NCBI RefSeq assembly: GCF_030010555.1
Contig: NZ_JASCQP010000045.1
Coordinates: 62,001-126,000, forward strand
DNA from: Halomonas rhizosphaerae
Lineage (GTDB): Bacteria > Pseudomonadota > Gammaproteobacteria > Pseudomonadales > Halomonadaceae
DNA length: 64,000 nucleotides
Direction: 5' to 3'
Position 1 is the first letter of the stretch; each line of letters opens with the position of its first letter. Shown in pieces: positions 28,992-39,091 of this stretch. The position numbers were made by a program, and so were the translations under genes. A model generated the notes under the pieces. That model ran no database searches. It was not told the origin of the DNA and saw only the letters and a program-made list of their open reading frames with translations.

Positions 28992-31268
28992 ATGCTGAGT
29001 AAAGAACTTGAACTGACCCTGAACACGGCCTTCACCGTGGCCCGCTCCAAGCGCCACGAGTTCATGACCGTGGAGCACCTGCTGCTGGCGCTGCTCGACA
29101 ACGCCTCGGCGGCGGACGTGCTGCGTGCCTGCGGGGCCAACCTCGACAAGCTGCGGTCCGACCTGCAGGATTTCATCAATTCCACCACGCCGCTGATCCC
29201 CGAGGACCAGTCGGACCGGGAGACGCAGCCGACCCTGGGCTTCCAGCGCGTGCTCCAGCGTGCCGTCTTCCATGTCCAGTCCTCCGGCAAGAGCGAGGTC
29301 ACCGGCGCCAACGTGCTGGTGGCGATCTTCTCCGAGCAGGAGAGCCAGGCGGTCTACTTCCTCAAGCAGCAGAACGTCGCGCGGGTCGATGCCGTCAACT
29401 ACATCGCCCATGGTATCTCCAAGGTGGCCGGTCATGGCCAGAGCCAGTCGTCTCCCTCGCCGGAGGCCGAGGAGGCCGAGGAGGGCGGCGCCGAGACCGG
29501 CTCCAACCCGCTTACCAGCTATGCCACCAACCTCAACGAGCAGGCGCGGCTGGGCAAGATCGATCCGCTGATCGGCCGCGACCACGAGCTCGAGCGGGTG
29601 GTGCAGATCCTGGCCCGCCGGCGCAAGAACAACCCGCTGCTGGTCGGCGAGGCCGGCGTGGGCAAGACCGCCATCGCCGAGGGACTGGCCAAGCGCGTCG
29701 TCGAGGAGGACGTGCCCGACGTCATCAGCGATGCGGTGGTCTACTCCCTGGACATGGGTGCCCTGCTGGCCGGCACCAAGTATCGCGGCGACTTCGAGAA
29801 GCGGCTCAAGAACCTACTGGCCGAACTGCGCAAGCAGCCCAATGCGGTCCTCTTTATCGATGAGATTCACACCGTGATCGGCGCCGGCGCTGCCTCCGGG
29901 GGAGTGATGGACGCCTCCAACCTGCTCAAGCCGCTGCTCTCCTCGGGAGAGCTGCGCTGCATCGGCTCCACCACCTTCCAGGAGTACCGCGGCATCTTCG
30001 AGAAGGATCGCGCCCTGGCGCGCCGTTTCCAGAAGGTCGATGTCATGGCGCCCTCGGTGGAGGACACCACCCGCATCCTCAAGGGACTGCGCTCGCGCTT
30101 CGAGGAGCACCACCAGCTGAAGTACACCGATGCGGCCCTGGAGAGTGCCGCCCGGCTGTCGGACCGCTACATCAACGATCGCCACCTGCCCGACAAGGCC
30201 ATCGACGTGATCGACGAGGCCGGCGCCCACCAGCGGTTACTGCCGCCGGAGGTGCGCGTGGACACCATCGACGTTGACCAGGTCGAGGCGGTGGTGGCCT
30301 CCATCGCGCGGATCCCGCCGAAGAGCGTCTCCAGCTCCGACCGAAAGCTGCTGGCCAACATCGATCGCGACCTGAAGATGCTGGTGTTCGGCCAGGACGA
30401 GGCGATCGACAGCCTTGCCGCGGCGATCAAGCTGTCGCGGGCCGGCCTCAAGTCGCCGGACAAGCCAGTGGGCAGCTTCCTGTTCGCCGGCCCGACCGGG
30501 GTGGGCAAGACCGAGGTGGCTCGGCAGCTGTCCCATATCATGGGCATCGAGCTGGTGCGTTTCGACATGTCGGAGTACATGGAGCGCCACACCGTGTCGC
30601 GGCTGATCGGCGCGCCTCCCGGCTACGTCGGCTATGACCAGGGAGGCCTGCTGACCGAGGCGATCACCAAGCAGCCCCATTGCGTGCTGCTGCTCGACGA
30701 GATCGAGAAGGCGCATCCCGAGGTCTTCAACCTGCTGCTGCAGGTCATGGACCACGGCCGCCTGACCGACAACAACGGCCGCGAGGCGGACTTCCGTCAC
30801 GTGATCCTGATCATGACCTCCAACGCCGGGGTCGAGCAGGCCACGCGGCGCTCCATCGGCTTCCAGACCCAGGACCACTCCACGGACGCCATGGAGGTGA
30901 TTCGCAAGACCTTCTCGCCGGAGTTCCGCAACCGCCTGGACGGCATCATCCAGTTCCATTCCCTGCCCACCTCGGTGGTGCGTAACGTGGTGGATAAGTT
31001 CCTGGTCGAGCTCCAGGCGCAGCTCGACGAGAAGCGGGTCCAGCTCGACGTGGACGAGGCCGCCCGGGACTGGCTTGCCGAGAAGGGCTACGACCCCGAC
31101 ATGGGGGCACGCCCGATGGCTCGCCTGATCCAGGAGAAGCTCAAGAAGCCGCTGGCCGAGCTGATCCTGTTTGGCGAGCTGGCCGAGCACGGCGGGGTGG
31201 TGCACGTCAGCGTGGAAGATGGCGAGCTCCACCTATCCACGGAGTCGGAACTGGCCGACGCCCCTTGA
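28992..31268 (+). CDS. clpA: ATP-dependent Clp protease ATP-binding subunit ClpA
   Basis: This 758-residue AAA+ unfoldase feeds substrates to ClpP. A double Clp N-domain (residues 1-150) binds ClpS. D1 has Walker [10 protein letters not shown] and Walker [10 protein letters not shown]2 has GPTGVGKTE and [13 protein letters not shown]. The ClpP-docking loop is present as RRSIGFQTQ, that is IGF rather than the IGL of E. coli. The linker [17 protein letters not shown] is acidic. The ATG at 28992 has AAGGGG upstream and aligns with E. coli. It follows clpS as in most gammaproteobacteria; clpP itself is outside the window. Confidence 0.97.
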   Translation: MLSKELELTLNTAFTVARSKRHEFMTVEHLLLALLDNASAADVLRACGANLDKLRSDLQDFINSTTPLIPEDQSDRETQPTLGFQRVLQRAVFHVQSSGKSEVTGANVLVAIFSEQESQAVYFLKQQNVARVDAVNYIAHGISKVAGHGQSQSSPSPEAEEAEEGGAETGSNPLTSYATNLNEQARLGKIDPLIGRDHELERVVQILARRRKNNPLLVGEAGVGKTAIAEGLAKRVVEEDVPDVISDAVVYSLDMGALLAGTKYRGDFEKRLKNLLAELRKQPNAVLFIDEIHTVIGAGAASGGVMDASNLLKPLLSSGELRCIGSTTFQEYRGIFEKDRALARRFQKVDVMAPSVEDTTRILKGLRSRFEEHHQLKYTDAALESAARLSDRYINDRHLPDKAIDVIDEAGAHQRLLPPEVRVDTIDVDQVEAVVASIARIPPKSVSSSDRKLLANIDRDLKMLVFGQDEAIDSLAAAIKLSRAGLKSPDKPVGSFLFAGPTGVGKTEVARQLSHIMGIELVRFDMSEYMERHTVSRLIGAPPGYVGYDQGGLLTEAITKQPHCVLLLDEIEKAHPEVFNLLLQVMDHGRLTDNNGREADFRHVILIMTSNAGVEQATRRSIGFQTQDHSTDAMEVIRKTFSPEFRNRLDGIIQFHSLPTSVVRNVVDKFLVELQAQLDEKRVQLDVDEAARDWLAEKGYDPDMGARPMARLIQEKLKKPLAELILFGELAEHGGVVHVSVEDGELHLSTESELADAP

Positions 31269-31296
31269 CGGGGCTCGGGCACCCAGCGTCACACAG

Positions 31297-31318
31297 CGCC
31301 CTGTCTGCGGACGGGGCG
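31297..31318 (+). terminator. Rho-independent terminator of clpA
   Basis: CGCCC-T-GTC pairs with GAC-G-GGGCG around a TGCG loop, followed by TTGTTCGTT, 29 bases after the clpA stop. Confidence 0.75.
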
Positions 31319-31416
31319 TTGTTCGTTCAGGCCTTGCAGCGGGGGAGGCGGCGGACGCGGGGTGCGGCCGGCGCTCGAGTCTGGGGGCGGGGCGTTGTGG
31401 CGTGCCCGGCCGAGGC

Positions 31417-31635
31417 TCAGCGGGCGCGGTAGACGATGCGGCCCTTGGACAGGTCGTAGGGGGTCAGCTCGACCTTCACCTTGTCGCCGGTGAGGATGCG
31501 GATGTAGTGCTTGCGCATCTTGCCCGAGATATGGGCGGTAACCACGTGGCCGTTCTCCAGCTCGACGCGGAACATGGTGTTGGGAAGGGTATCGACCACG
31601 ACGCCTTCCATTTCGATATGGTCTTCACGTGCCAT
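31417..31635 (-). CDS. infA: Translation initiation factor IF-1
   Basis: This 72-residue S1/OB-fold protein binds the A site of the 30S subunit during initiation. The sequence is nearly canonical: [59 protein letters not shown] and the basic end RIVYRAR. A GAGGAACC ribosome site precedes the ATG. On the minus strand upstream is a TTGACG hexamer with a weak TATCGC 17 bases on, a possible promoter. It is convergent with clpA and lies downstream of bpt and aat, an order also found in Pseudomonas. Confidence 0.98.
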   Translation of the reverse strand: MAREDHIEMEGVVVDTLPNTMFRVELENGHVVTAHISGKMRKHYIRILTGDKVKVELTPYDLSKGRIVYRAR

Positions 31636-31770
31636 ATAGGCGGTTCCTCGCTGATGATGACGAAAGAAGGCGGCACGGTCTCACGGCCTCGCCGCCCGTG
31701 CCGACAGGATAGCGCGATATTGTGCCGCATGCCGCTCGTCAAGGCAAAGGAACCTGCCCACCGGTCACTC

Positions 31771-32517
31771 TTACATGGCAATCATGCGTCGCCAGTGGCG
31801 GCCGTCGAGCATCTCCAGCGGTCGGAAGGACTGCTTGTAGTTCATCTTGCGGCACTCACGTATCCAGTAGCCCAGATAGATGTGTGGCAAGCCCTGGTCC
31901 CGGGCCCGCTGGATCAGCGAGAGCACGGCGAAGGTGCCCAGCGAGCGACGCTCCAGTTCCGGCGCGGGATCGAAGAAGGTGTAGATGGCCGAGAGGCCGT
32001 GCTCGAGCTGATCGAAGGCCGAGACGGCCACCAGCCGGCCGTCGAGGCGGAACTCCAGCAGCCGGGCATAGGTCTGGTCGAGGGTCAGGAAGGTACGGTA
32101 CTGCTCGTGACTCGGTGGATACATGTCGCCGTCGGCGTGACGGGTCCGGACGTAGTGGGCATAAAGCGCATAGTGTTCGGCATCGAAGAGGGCGGGGCGC
32201 ACGTGCAGCGTCAGGTCGGCATTGCGGTGGGCCAGCTTGCGCTGGGTGCGATTCGGCGCGAACTCGGCCACCGGGATACGTACCGAGATGCAGGCGTTGC
32301 AGGCATCGCAGTGTGGGCGATAGAGGTGACGGCCGCTGCGGCGGAAGCCGAGCAGGGCCAGGGCATCGTAGACGCCCTGGCCCGGCGACTCCTGAGGGTC
32401 GAGGAACAGGGTGGTCGCCTCGCGGCCTTCCAGGTAGCTGCAGGCATGGGGCACGGTCAGGAAGAAACGCAGGTCCCTGACCGGCTGCCGGGGGGCATTG
32501 CTGCTCAAGGCTGCCAT
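31771..32517 (-). CDS. bpt: Aspartate/glutamate leucyltransferase (Bpt)
   Basis: This protein of about 248 residues transfers leucine from Leu-tRNA to N-terminal Asp or Glu, making a ClpS-readable degron. The two cysteine-bearing blocks TVPHACSYLEGREATTLFLDP and YRPHCDACNACISVRIPVAEFAPNRTQRK are diagnostic of the ATE family, as are HADGDMYPPS, SAIYTFFDP and IYLGYWIRECRKMNYKQSFRP. The ATG at 32517 sits directly against a GAGGAG. A TTG four codons later is better spaced from that site and gives an N-terminus like the Pseudomonas protein, so the exact start is unsure. It lies 22 bases after aat. Confidence 0.94.
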   Translation of the reverse strand: MAALSSNAPRQPVRDLRFFLTVPHACSYLEGREATTLFLDPQESPGQGVYDALALLGFRRSGRHLYRPHCDACNACISVRIPVAEFAPNRTQRKLAHRNADLTLHVRPALFDAEHYALYAHYVRTRHADGDMYPPSHEQYRTFLTLDQTYARLLEFRLDGRLVAVSAFDQLEHGLSAIYTFFDPAPELERRSLGTFAVLSLIQRARDQGLPHIYLGYWIRECRKMNYKQSFRPLEMLDGRHWRRMIAM

Positions 32518-32539
32518 CTCCTCTGAATCGGTGGCCCGG

Positions 32540-33274
32540 TCATGCAAGGGTGTCGATCGCATCGAAGGACCAGGTCGGTGCCAAGGCGCCGTCGACCGTC
32601 TCCCGGCAGTCACTGCCGGCATCGCCCAGCCACTGTTCAAGATAGCCGATGAACTCGCTCCGGGCGATGTCCCTGGCCCCCAGGCTGGCCAGGTGGCCGG
32701 TGTGCATCTGGCAGTCGATCAGCCGGCCACCCCCGGCGGCCATGGCGCGAGCGAGATGCACCAGTGCCACCTTCGAGGCATCCGCCTGACGGGAGAACAT
32801 TGATTCGCCGAAGAACACCGGCCCCATGGCCACCCCGTAGAGGCCGCCCACCAGCTCGCCTGCGCGCCAGACCTCCACCGAACGGGCGGCGCCCAGCCGG
32901 TGCAGGCGCCCATAGGCCGCCCGCATCTCGGCGGTGATCCAGGTGCCGGGCTGGCCGTCGCGGGGGGCCGCGCATGCCGCCACCACCCGTTCGAAGACGG
33001 TGTCGGCGGTGACCCGGAACCCGCCGTTGCGCAGCCGCTTGGTGAGGCTGCGCCGCACCCGAATCTCGTCCGGAAACAACACCATGCGCGGGTCCGGGCT
33101 CCACCACAGGACCGGCTGGTCATTGCTGAACCACGGGAAGATGCCGCGGCGATAGGCGGCCAGCAGCCATTCCGGGGTCAGGGCCCCGCCGGCGGCCAGC
33201 AGGCCGTCGGGGTCGCGCAGGGCAGACGCGACGGGCGGGAAGCCCACGGGGCGGTCAGGGAGCCAGGGGAGCAT
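32540..33274 (-). CDS. aat: Leucyl/phenylalanyl-tRNA--protein transferase
   Basis: This 244-residue enzyme adds leucine or phenylalanine to proteins with N-terminal Lys or Arg, generating primary N-degrons for ClpS-ClpAP. Conserved blocks are [86 protein letters not shown] and the active-site region [19 protein letters not shown]. The ATG at 33274 with a GGAAG site gives the family N-terminus. It is the first gene of aat-bpt. With clpS and clpA 1.3-4 kb away, most of the N-end rule machinery is clustered here. The Pseudomonas neighbour trxB is absent. Confidence 0.96.
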   Translation of the reverse strand: MLPWLPDRPVGFPPVASALRDPDGLLAAGGALTPEWLLAAYRRGIFPWFSNDQPVLWWSPDPRMVLFPDEIRVRRSLTKRLRNGGFRVTADTVFERVVAACAAPRDGQPGTWITAEMRAAYGRLHRLGAARSVEVWRAGELVGGLYGVAMGPVFFGESMFSRQADASKVALVHLARAMAAGGGRLIDCQMHTGHLASLGARDIARSEFIGYLEQWLGDAGSDCRETVDGALAPTWSFDAIDTLA

Positions 33275-33429
33275 GGGCAGCGTCTTCCTCGTTGACGACC
33301 CGCCCAGTCTGCCGTGCGGCGGGGTGGGGCTCAAGGCATGCAGGCCCCTGTGATGGTGAGCACTTGCTCGGTATGATTGAGCTCAGTGAAATCCAGAAGA
33401 CGCCATGTTGGCGCAAGGGGGATGGCCGC

Positions 33430-36400
33430 TTGAGTGTCAAGAAGAGGACCTCGTCACGTCGGGTGACGGCGGCGAATGCCAGGGAGACGGCGAAGCGCTT
33501 CGGCCTGCGGCTGCAGGGGTCGGCGCGCGAGGGCGTGGTGATCCTGCTGCTGGCCGCCTGTGTGTTCCTGCTGCTGGCGCTCTACAGCTTCCGCGCCCAG
33601 GATCCCGGCTGGTCGCGCAGCGGCCCCGAGACCGAGGTCGCCAACTGGATGGGGCCCATCGGGGCCTGGCTCGCCGATGTGCTCTACTCGCTGTTCGGTG
33701 TCAGTGCCCTGTGGTGGCCCGGCATGCTGGGGTTCGCCGCCTGGTGGCTGATCCGCTCGCGGCAGGTGCGCTTCGAGTGGGATGCCACTGCCCTGGCGGT
33801 GCGCTGCGGGGGGCTCGTGCTGCTGCTGCTGGGCTCCACCACCCTGGGGGCGCTGCACTTCTACCGCCCCGATGGCCCCTTGCCCTATTCCACGGGGGGC
33901 ATCCTCGGCGAGGGGCTGGTCGGCGCCCTTATCCCCCTGGTGGGGACGGGCGGGACCGGTTTGCTCGCCGTAGCCGCCCTGCTCTGTGGCTTCCCCCTGT
34001 TCACCGGACTCTCCTGGCTGACGGTGATGGACGAACTGGGGCACCGCAGCCTGGTGTTGTGGCGCTGGGTGGCTGACCGTTTCGGCCTGGTGCGTGAACG
34101 ACGCGCCGAACGGCGCGACCAGGCCCGGGAGGAAAGCGAGCCCTCGGTCGCCGAGGCCGATGAGCGAGGCGCCGACGAGGCCTCGCCCGGGGACGATCAA
34201 CGGCCCCGCTGGTGGCAGCGTCTGGGGGGCGGTCGTCGTCGCGAGGCCGAACCGGTGCTGGCCGCTGACGGGGTCTCGCGCCGCGAACCCGGTTTCGGCA
34301 ACGACGGCGAGACCGACATTCCCTGGGAAGTGCCCGAGCGCACGCCCTCGGCCAAGAAGCCCGAGGCGGCCTACACCGCCCGGGCCTCCCGTGAGGCCGT
34401 GGAGCCGCGGGTGGCAATCACCCCGCCGGGGGAGCAGCGGATGCCTGCCGCCTCGCCCCCCATCGAGGGGATGTCCGCTGACGCCAGGGTCCCCCAGGCC
34501 GCACCCGAGCCGACGCCGCAGGCTCGCCAAACCGTTCCTCCCGTGCCTGGCGAGACGTCGCGCGTCGGGCAGGAGGGTCGCGACAAGGACAGCGCACGCC
34601 GGGTCCCGGAGACGGTGCCCGAACCGGTGCTGCCCGATGACGACGAGGTGATGCCGGCCTGGCATGGCCCCGCCCTGCGCGCGGATCGTGACGAGGCCCG
34701 CCTCGGCGGGGCCGTCGAGGCCTCCTCCGGCGGCGCCAAGGGCGACGAGGAAGACGCTGCACCGCCCCCCGCCCGGGCCTCCTCGGGTGCCTCGCCGCAC
34801 TCGCCTGCCCGTGAGGGGCGGCGCCGTGAGCCGGGTCTGGTCGACTGGCAGGACACCGACTGGGAGGAACCCGACGATGCGGGCGAGCCCCATCTGGCCT
34901 GGGAACCGGCGAGCGAAGACGCCATGGATGTCCGGGAGGCGGCGACCAGCCAGCGTGAGCCGGGGATTGCCCCGCCGGAGCCGGTGCCTGAGGCAGCGCC
35001 GCGGGTGGCAACCGCCGAGCAGGGGCGCGAGGCCGCCGACGAGCCCGAGGGGCCGGCACTGTGGACCGTGGAGCACCTGCAGAACCAACGCCCGGTGCTC
35101 GACCAGCTGCCCGAGCCCGATGGCGACCTGCCCAGCCTGCGGCTGCTGACGCCGCCACAGCCCCAGCAGCGTAACTACTCCGAGCAGCAGCTGGCCGAGA
35201 TGGCCGAACTGCTCGAGACGCGGTTGCGCGAATACGGCGTCAAGGCCGAGGTGGTCGATACCTGGCCGGGCCCGGTGATCACCCGCTTCGAGATCAAGCC
35301 GGCGGCCGGCGTGAAGGTCTCCAAGATCAGTAACCTGGCCAAGGATCTGGCGCGCTCGCTGATGGTCAAGAGCGTGCGGGTGGTCGAGGTGATCCCCGGC
35401 CGACCGACCGTGGGCATCGAGATTCCCAATCCGCATCGCGCCATGATCCGTCTGCGCGAGGTGATCGACTCCGACCGCTACCAGCAGGAGGCCTCGGCGC
35501 TGACCCTGGCACTGGGCCAGGACATCGGCGGCGGCCCGGTGGTGGCCAACCTCGGCAAGATGCCCCACCTGCTGGTGGCCGGCACCACCGGCTCGGGCAA
35601 GTCGGTGGGGGTCAATGCCATGCTGATCTCCATGCTGCTCAAGGCGACACCCGACGAGCTGCGCATGATCATGGTCGACCCCAAGATGCTGGAGCTGTCC
35701 GTCTACGACGGCATCCCGCACCTGCTGGCGCCGGTGGTCACCGACATGAAGGAGGCCGCCAATGCGCTGCGCTGGTGCGTGGCCGAGATGGAGCGTCGCT
35801 ACAAGCTGATGGCCTCCATGGGCGTGCGCAACATCGCCGGCTTCAACGGCAAGCTCGACGAGGCCGAGCGGGCCGGCGCCCAGGTGGCTGACCCGCTCTG
35901 GGAGCCCCAGCCCTGGGAGATGCACCAGTCGCCGCCGGTGCTCGAGAAGCTGCCCTATATCGTGGTGGTGATCGACGAGTTCGCCGACATGTTCATGATC
36001 GTCGGCAAGAAGGTCGAGGAGCTGATCGCGCGGCTGGCCCAGAAGGCCCGGGCCGCCGGCATCCACCTGATTCTCGCCACCCAGCGCCCCTCGGTGGACG
36101 TGGTCACCGGCCTGATCAAGGCCAACATCCCCACCCGCATGGCCTTCCAGGTCTCGTCCCGGGTCGACTCGCGCACTATCCTTGACCAGGGGGGCGCCGA
36201 GAACCTGCTCGGCCATGGCGACATGCTCTACCTGCCGGCCGGGTCGGGCATGCCGACCCGGGTACACGGTGCCTTCGTCGACGACGACGAGGTGCATCGG
36301 GTGGTCGAGGACTGGAAGCGGCGCGGCGAGCCGGAGTACATCGACGAGATCCTCTCCGGCGGCGTCTCCGCCGAGGCCCTCACCGGCCTGGAGGCCGAGG

Positions 36401-36624
36401 GCGGCGGTGATGACGACGCCGAGCAGGATGCCCTCTACGACGAGGCGGTGGCCTTCGTCACCGAGAGTCGTCGAGCCTCCATCTCGGCGGTGCAGCGCCG
36501 CTTCAAGATCGGCTACAACCGGGCCGCGCGGCTGGTCGAGTCCATGGAGATGGCCGGGGTGGTCTCCACCATGGGCACCAATGGTGCGCGTGAGGTGCTG
36601 GCCCCGCCGCCGGTGGGCGACTGA
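33430..36624 (+). CDS. ftsK: DNA translocase FtsK
   Basis: This 1064-residue septal DNA pump links chromosome dimer resolution and segregation to division. The N-terminal membrane domain has four hydrophobic segments (from [20 protein letters not shown] near residue 37 to about residue 200). A long acidic, proline-rich, low-complexity linker follows (about 210-600). The motor has Walker [13 protein letters not shown] (near 717) and Walker [12 protein letters not shown] (near 845). The C-terminal gamma winged helix ([28 protein letters not shown]) reads KOPS. The start is probably TTG at 33430 (GGGGAT 8 bases ahead, MSVKKR-like start); an ATG at 33373 is the alternative. lolA follows. Confidence 0.96.
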   Translation: MSVKKRTSSRRVTAANARETAKRFGLRLQGSAREGVVILLLAACVFLLLALYSFRAQDPGWSRSGPETEVANWMGPIGAWLADVLYSLFGVSALWWPGMLGFAAWWLIRSRQVRFEWDATALAVRCGGLVLLLLGSTTLGALHFYRPDGPLPYSTGGILGEGLVGALIPLVGTGGTGLLAVAALLCGFPLFTGLSWLTVMDELGHRSLVLWRWVADRFGLVRERRAERRDQAREESEPSVAEADERGADEASPGDDQRPRWWQRLGGGRRREAEPVLAADGVSRREPGFGNDGETDIPWEVPERTPSAKKPEAAYTARASREAVEPRVAITPPGEQRMPAASPPIEGMSADARVPQAAPEPTPQARQTVPPVPGETSRVGQEGRDKDSARRVPETVPEPVLPDDDEVMPAWHGPALRADRDEARLGGAVEASSGGAKGDEEDAAPPPARASSGASPHSPAREGRRREPGLVDWQDTDWEEPDDAGEPHLAWEPASEDAMDVREAATSQREPGIAPPEPVPEAAPRVATAEQGREAADEPEGPALWTVEHLQNQRPVLDQLPEPDGDLPSLRLLTPPQPQQRNYSEQQLAEMAELLETRLREYGVKAEVVDTWPGPVITRFEIKPAAGVKVSKISNLAKDLARSLMVKSVRVVEVIPGRPTVGIEIPNPHRAMIRLREVIDSDRYQQEASALTLALGQDIGGGPVVANLGKMPHLLVAGTTGSGKSVGVNAMLISMLLKATPDELRMIMVDPKMLELSVYDGIPHLLAPVVTDMKEAANALRWCVAEMERRYKLMASMGVRNIAGFNGKLDEAERAGAQVADPLWEPQPWEMHQSPPVLEKLPYIVVVIDEFADMFMIVGKKVEELIARLAQKARAAGIHLILATQRPSVDVVTGLIKANIPTRMAFQVSSRVDSRTILDQGGAENLLGHGDMLYLPAGSGMPTRVHGAFVDDDEVHRVVEDWKRRGEPEYIDEILSGGVSAEALTGLEAEGGGDDDAEQDALYDEAVAFVTESRRASISAVQRRFKIGYNRAARLVESMEMAGVVSTMGTNGAREVLAPPPVGD

Positions 36625-36738
36625 CGCGTTGCAACCTTGCAGCAATGATGGAAGCCCCGGCCGGGATGCAACCCGCCGGGGTGTCCCGGGTCCGAGTGAC
36701 AGGATGCCATGATGGACCCGTTCAGGGAGACAGAGACG

Positions 36739-37368
36739 ATGACAGTGAAGAAGACTCTCGCCGCGTTGACCATGACGCTCGCCATGCCGATGTCGGCCCT
36801 CGCCAGCGAAGGCGCCGAGCGCCTGGCGGACATTCTCGAGCCGCTCGAGACCTACGTGGCGGACTTCGAGCAGCAGATCCTCGATGGCAGCGGCCAGCGC
36901 CTGCAGGAGGCCCGTGGCCGCATGTGGTTGTCGCGTCCCGGCAAGTTCCGCTGGGAAGTGGATGCCCCCTACGAACAGCTGGTGATCTCCGCCGGCGAGG
37001 AGGTCACCCTCTACGACCCGGACCTGGAGCAGGCGACCGTGCAGGCGCTGGACCAGCGGGTGACCCATACCCCGGCCCTGCTGCTCTCCGGCAGTGCCGA
37101 CGAGCTGACCGGCAGCTATGACGTCACCCGTCGCCAGCAGGGTGGCAGCGAGACCTTCACCCTGGTGCCCAAGGATGGCGATACCCTGTTCGAGGAACTG
37201 CAGATGACCTTCCGCGGCGAGGCGCTGGACCTGCTGCAGATGACCGACAGCACCGGGCAGCGCACCGCCATCGAGTTCGACAACGTGCGCATGAACGAAC
37301 CGCTGGACGACAGTCGCTTTACCTTCGAGATCCCCGAAGGCACCGACGTGATCCGGGATACGCAGTAA
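36739..37368 (+). CDS. lolA: Outer-membrane lipoprotein carrier protein LolA
   Basis: This 209-residue periplasmic chaperone ferries lipoproteins from LolCDE to LolB. A signal peptide (MTVKKTLAALTMTLAMPMSALA, cut before SEG) precedes the half-barrel domain. Visible blocks are YVADFEQQILDGSGQRLQEARGRMWLSRPGKFRWEVDAPYEQLVISAGEEVTLYDPDLEQ in pieces matching E. coli LolA, including the RPGKFRW motif. The carboxy part IEFDNVRMNEPLDDSRFTFEIPEGTDVI is also typical. The ATG at 36739 gives the correct signal length. It follows ftsK by 114 bases and ends at a strong terminator; rarA is convergent. Confidence 0.95.
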   Translation: MTVKKTLAALTMTLAMPMSALASEGAERLADILEPLETYVADFEQQILDGSGQRLQEARGRMWLSRPGKFRWEVDAPYEQLVISAGEEVTLYDPDLEQATVQALDQRVTHTPALLLSGSADELTGSYDVTRRQQGGSETFTLVPKDGDTLFEELQMTFRGEALDLLQMTDSTGQRTAIEFDNVRMNEPLDDSRFTFEIPEGTDVIRDTQ

Positions 37369-37548
37369 AGCGCCGAGCTGAAAGCGCCGAGCCGCCAAGC
37401 TGTTCGGTGGCGGGGGGGCAGGCGTTGAGGCAAGGAATGCGTGCCCCCGTCGGATGTCAGGTCCGGCGGGGGTTCTTTTTGGGGCTAGGTTATCCTGCTT
37501 GGCTGCTTGGCTGCTTGGCTGCTTGGCTGCTTGGCTGCTTGGCTGCTA
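37367..37548. repeat. Compound intergenic repeat, copy 2
   Basis: Two near-identical 14-base units (AAAGCGCCGAGCTG and AAAGCGCCGAGCCG, 37367-37394) run into AGCGCCGAGCCGCCAAG (37383-37399). Six perfect tandem copies of TGCTTGGC run from 37496 to 37543, with a broken seventh that supplies the rarA stop codon. Together they fill the whole gap between the convergent lolA and rarA stop codons. The octamer is a rotation of CTTGGCTG, one base different from CTTGGCAG in copy 1. Confidence 0.85.
37444..37480 (+). terminator. Rho-independent terminator of lolA
   Basis: CCCCCG-T-CGGA pairs with TCCG-G-CGGGGG around a 7-base loop and is followed by TTCTTTTT. Confidence 0.9.
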
Positions 37549-38886
37549 CGCGCCAGCGTCGTCCGCCTCGGCGTCGAGCTGCTCCCGCCAGGCCATGAGC
37601 TGGCCGTAGCGCTTCTCCTGGCCATATTCCGTGGGCGCATAGAAGTGCTGGCGAGGGACGGCGGATGGCCAGCAGTCATGGCTGCTGCCGGCCGGATAGC
37701 CGTGGGGCTCGTGGTGCGCATAGCGGTAGCCCTGGCCGTGACCCAGGGACGCCATCAGCTTGGTCGGGGCGTTGCGCAGGTAGCTCGGCACTTCCAGCTG
37801 TGGCTGGTCCGCCACGAAGGCCTTGGCGGCCTTCCAGGCCCGGTCGATGGCGTTGCTCTTGGGGGCCACCGCCAGGTGGATGGCGGCGTGGGCGATGGCG
37901 CGCTGGCCCTCGTAGTCCCCCAGGCGCAGGTAGGCGTCCCAGGCGGCCATCACCAGGGGCAGGGCACGCGGGTCGGCGTTGCCCACGTCTTCCGAGGCGA
38001 TGGCCGCGAGGCGGCGGATCACGTCCAGCGGGTCGCCGCCGCCTTGCAGGAACCGGGCGATATAGAGCAGGGCGGCGTCCGGTCGCGAGGAGCGTACCGA
38101 CTTGTGGATCGCCGAGAGCAGGTCGTAGAAGTGGTCGCCCTGCTTGTCGAAGGCGCTGGCCTGGTGGCCGATGACGTCTTCCAGTGCCTGGTGAGGCAGG
38201 CGCTCGCCGTCGCCCTCGGCCACCGTGAAGTCACAGGCGGTCTCCAGCAGGCCCAGGGCGCGGCGGGCATCGCCGGCGGCGGCTCGGGCCAGCAGCGCCA
38301 GCACCCCGTCGTCCACCTGGATCCGCCGGGCGCCCAGGCCACGCGCCTCGTCGTCCAGCGCTCGCTGCATCACCTCCACGAGCTCCTCCTCGGCGAGCGA
38401 CTTCAGGACGTGCACCCGTGCCCGGGATAGAAGCGCCGAGTTGACCTCGAAGGAGGGATTCTCCGTGGTGGCGCCGATCAGCGTCAGCAGACCCGACTCC
38501 ACGTGGGGCAGCAGGGCGTCCTGCTGGCTCTTGTTGAGGCGGTGGATCTCGTCGAGGAACAGCAGGGTGGGGCGATGGCGGGCCTGCATGTCCCGGGCCC
38601 GATCGACGGCGGCACGGATCTCCTTCACCCCGGCCATCACCGCCGAGAGGTGCTCCAGGTGGGCGCCGGACACCTCGGCGAGGATCTCGGCCAGGGTGGT
38701 CTTGCCGGTCCCCGGGGGGCCCCAGAGGATCATCGAGCGCACCACGCCGCTCTCGGCCATGCGCGCCAGCGGCTTGCCAGGGCCGACCAGCGCCTGCTGC
38801 CCCACATAGTCCTCGAGCCTGCGCGGGCGCATGCGGTAGGCGAGCGGCGCGGCATCGTCGGGGGTGTTGCCCTGGAATAGATCCAT
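37546..38886 (-). CDS. rarA: Replication-associated recombination protein RarA (MgsA)
   Basis: This 446-residue AAA+ ATPase is related to clamp loaders and acts at stalled replication forks. It has the start AYRMRPRRLEDYVGQQALVGPGKPL, Walker A WGPPGTGKTTLAE, Walker B LLFLDEIHRLNKSQQDALLP, sensor 1 IGATTENPSFEVNSALLSR and the tetramer-forming C-terminal domain (HKSVRSSRPDAALLYIARFLQGGGDP, APKSNAIDRAWKAA). Length matches E. coli (447). The stop codon is formed within a degenerate copy of the TGCTTGGC repeat. ftsK-lolA-rarA is a conserved order; serS, which usually comes next, is missing here. Confidence 0.96.
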   Translation of the reverse strand: MDLFQGNTPDDAAPLAYRMRPRRLEDYVGQQALVGPGKPLARMAESGVVRSMILWGPPGTGKTTLAEILAEVSGAHLEHLSAVMAGVKEIRAAVDRARDMQARHRPTLLFLDEIHRLNKSQQDALLPHVESGLLTLIGATTENPSFEVNSALLSRARVHVLKSLAEEELVEVMQRALDDEARGLGARRIQVDDGVLALLARAAAGDARRALGLLETACDFTVAEGDGERLPHQALEDVIGHQASAFDKQGDHFYDLLSAIHKSVRSSRPDAALLYIARFLQGGGDPLDVIRRLAAIASEDVGNADPRALPLVMAAWDAYLRLGDYEGQRAIAHAAIHLAVAPKSNAIDRAWKAAKAFVADQPQLEVPSYLRNAPTKLMASLGHGQGYRYAHHEPHGYPAGSSHDCWPSAVPRQHFYAPTEYGQEKRYGQLMAWREQLDAEADDAGA

Positions 38887-39091
38887 TTCTGACTCCTTGG
38901 CTCGCGACTGCTAGAGTGGATGTGTCGTCGCAGGCAATACGACCTTGGGCGACAGGCGGAATTCCCCCCGAGGGGCTAGCTTGAGACAGGTCGGCCTTGC
39001 CGGGGGCCATGGCTCGGTGAACCCGACCTGCCGCGGCGAATCCAAGATAGACAGCCTTCTGTACCACATCGCCACAGAGGAGACTCCCGTC

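Noticed and set aside
33454..37398. 1314-codon open frame antisense to ftsK and lolA
   Set aside because: Same cause. The protein is a compositional shadow, runs through two real genes and the gap between them, and has no initiation signals.
37496..37543. Tandem octamers as a CRISPR array
   Set aside because: Units are 8 bases with no spacers and there are no cas genes. It is a simple tandem repeat.
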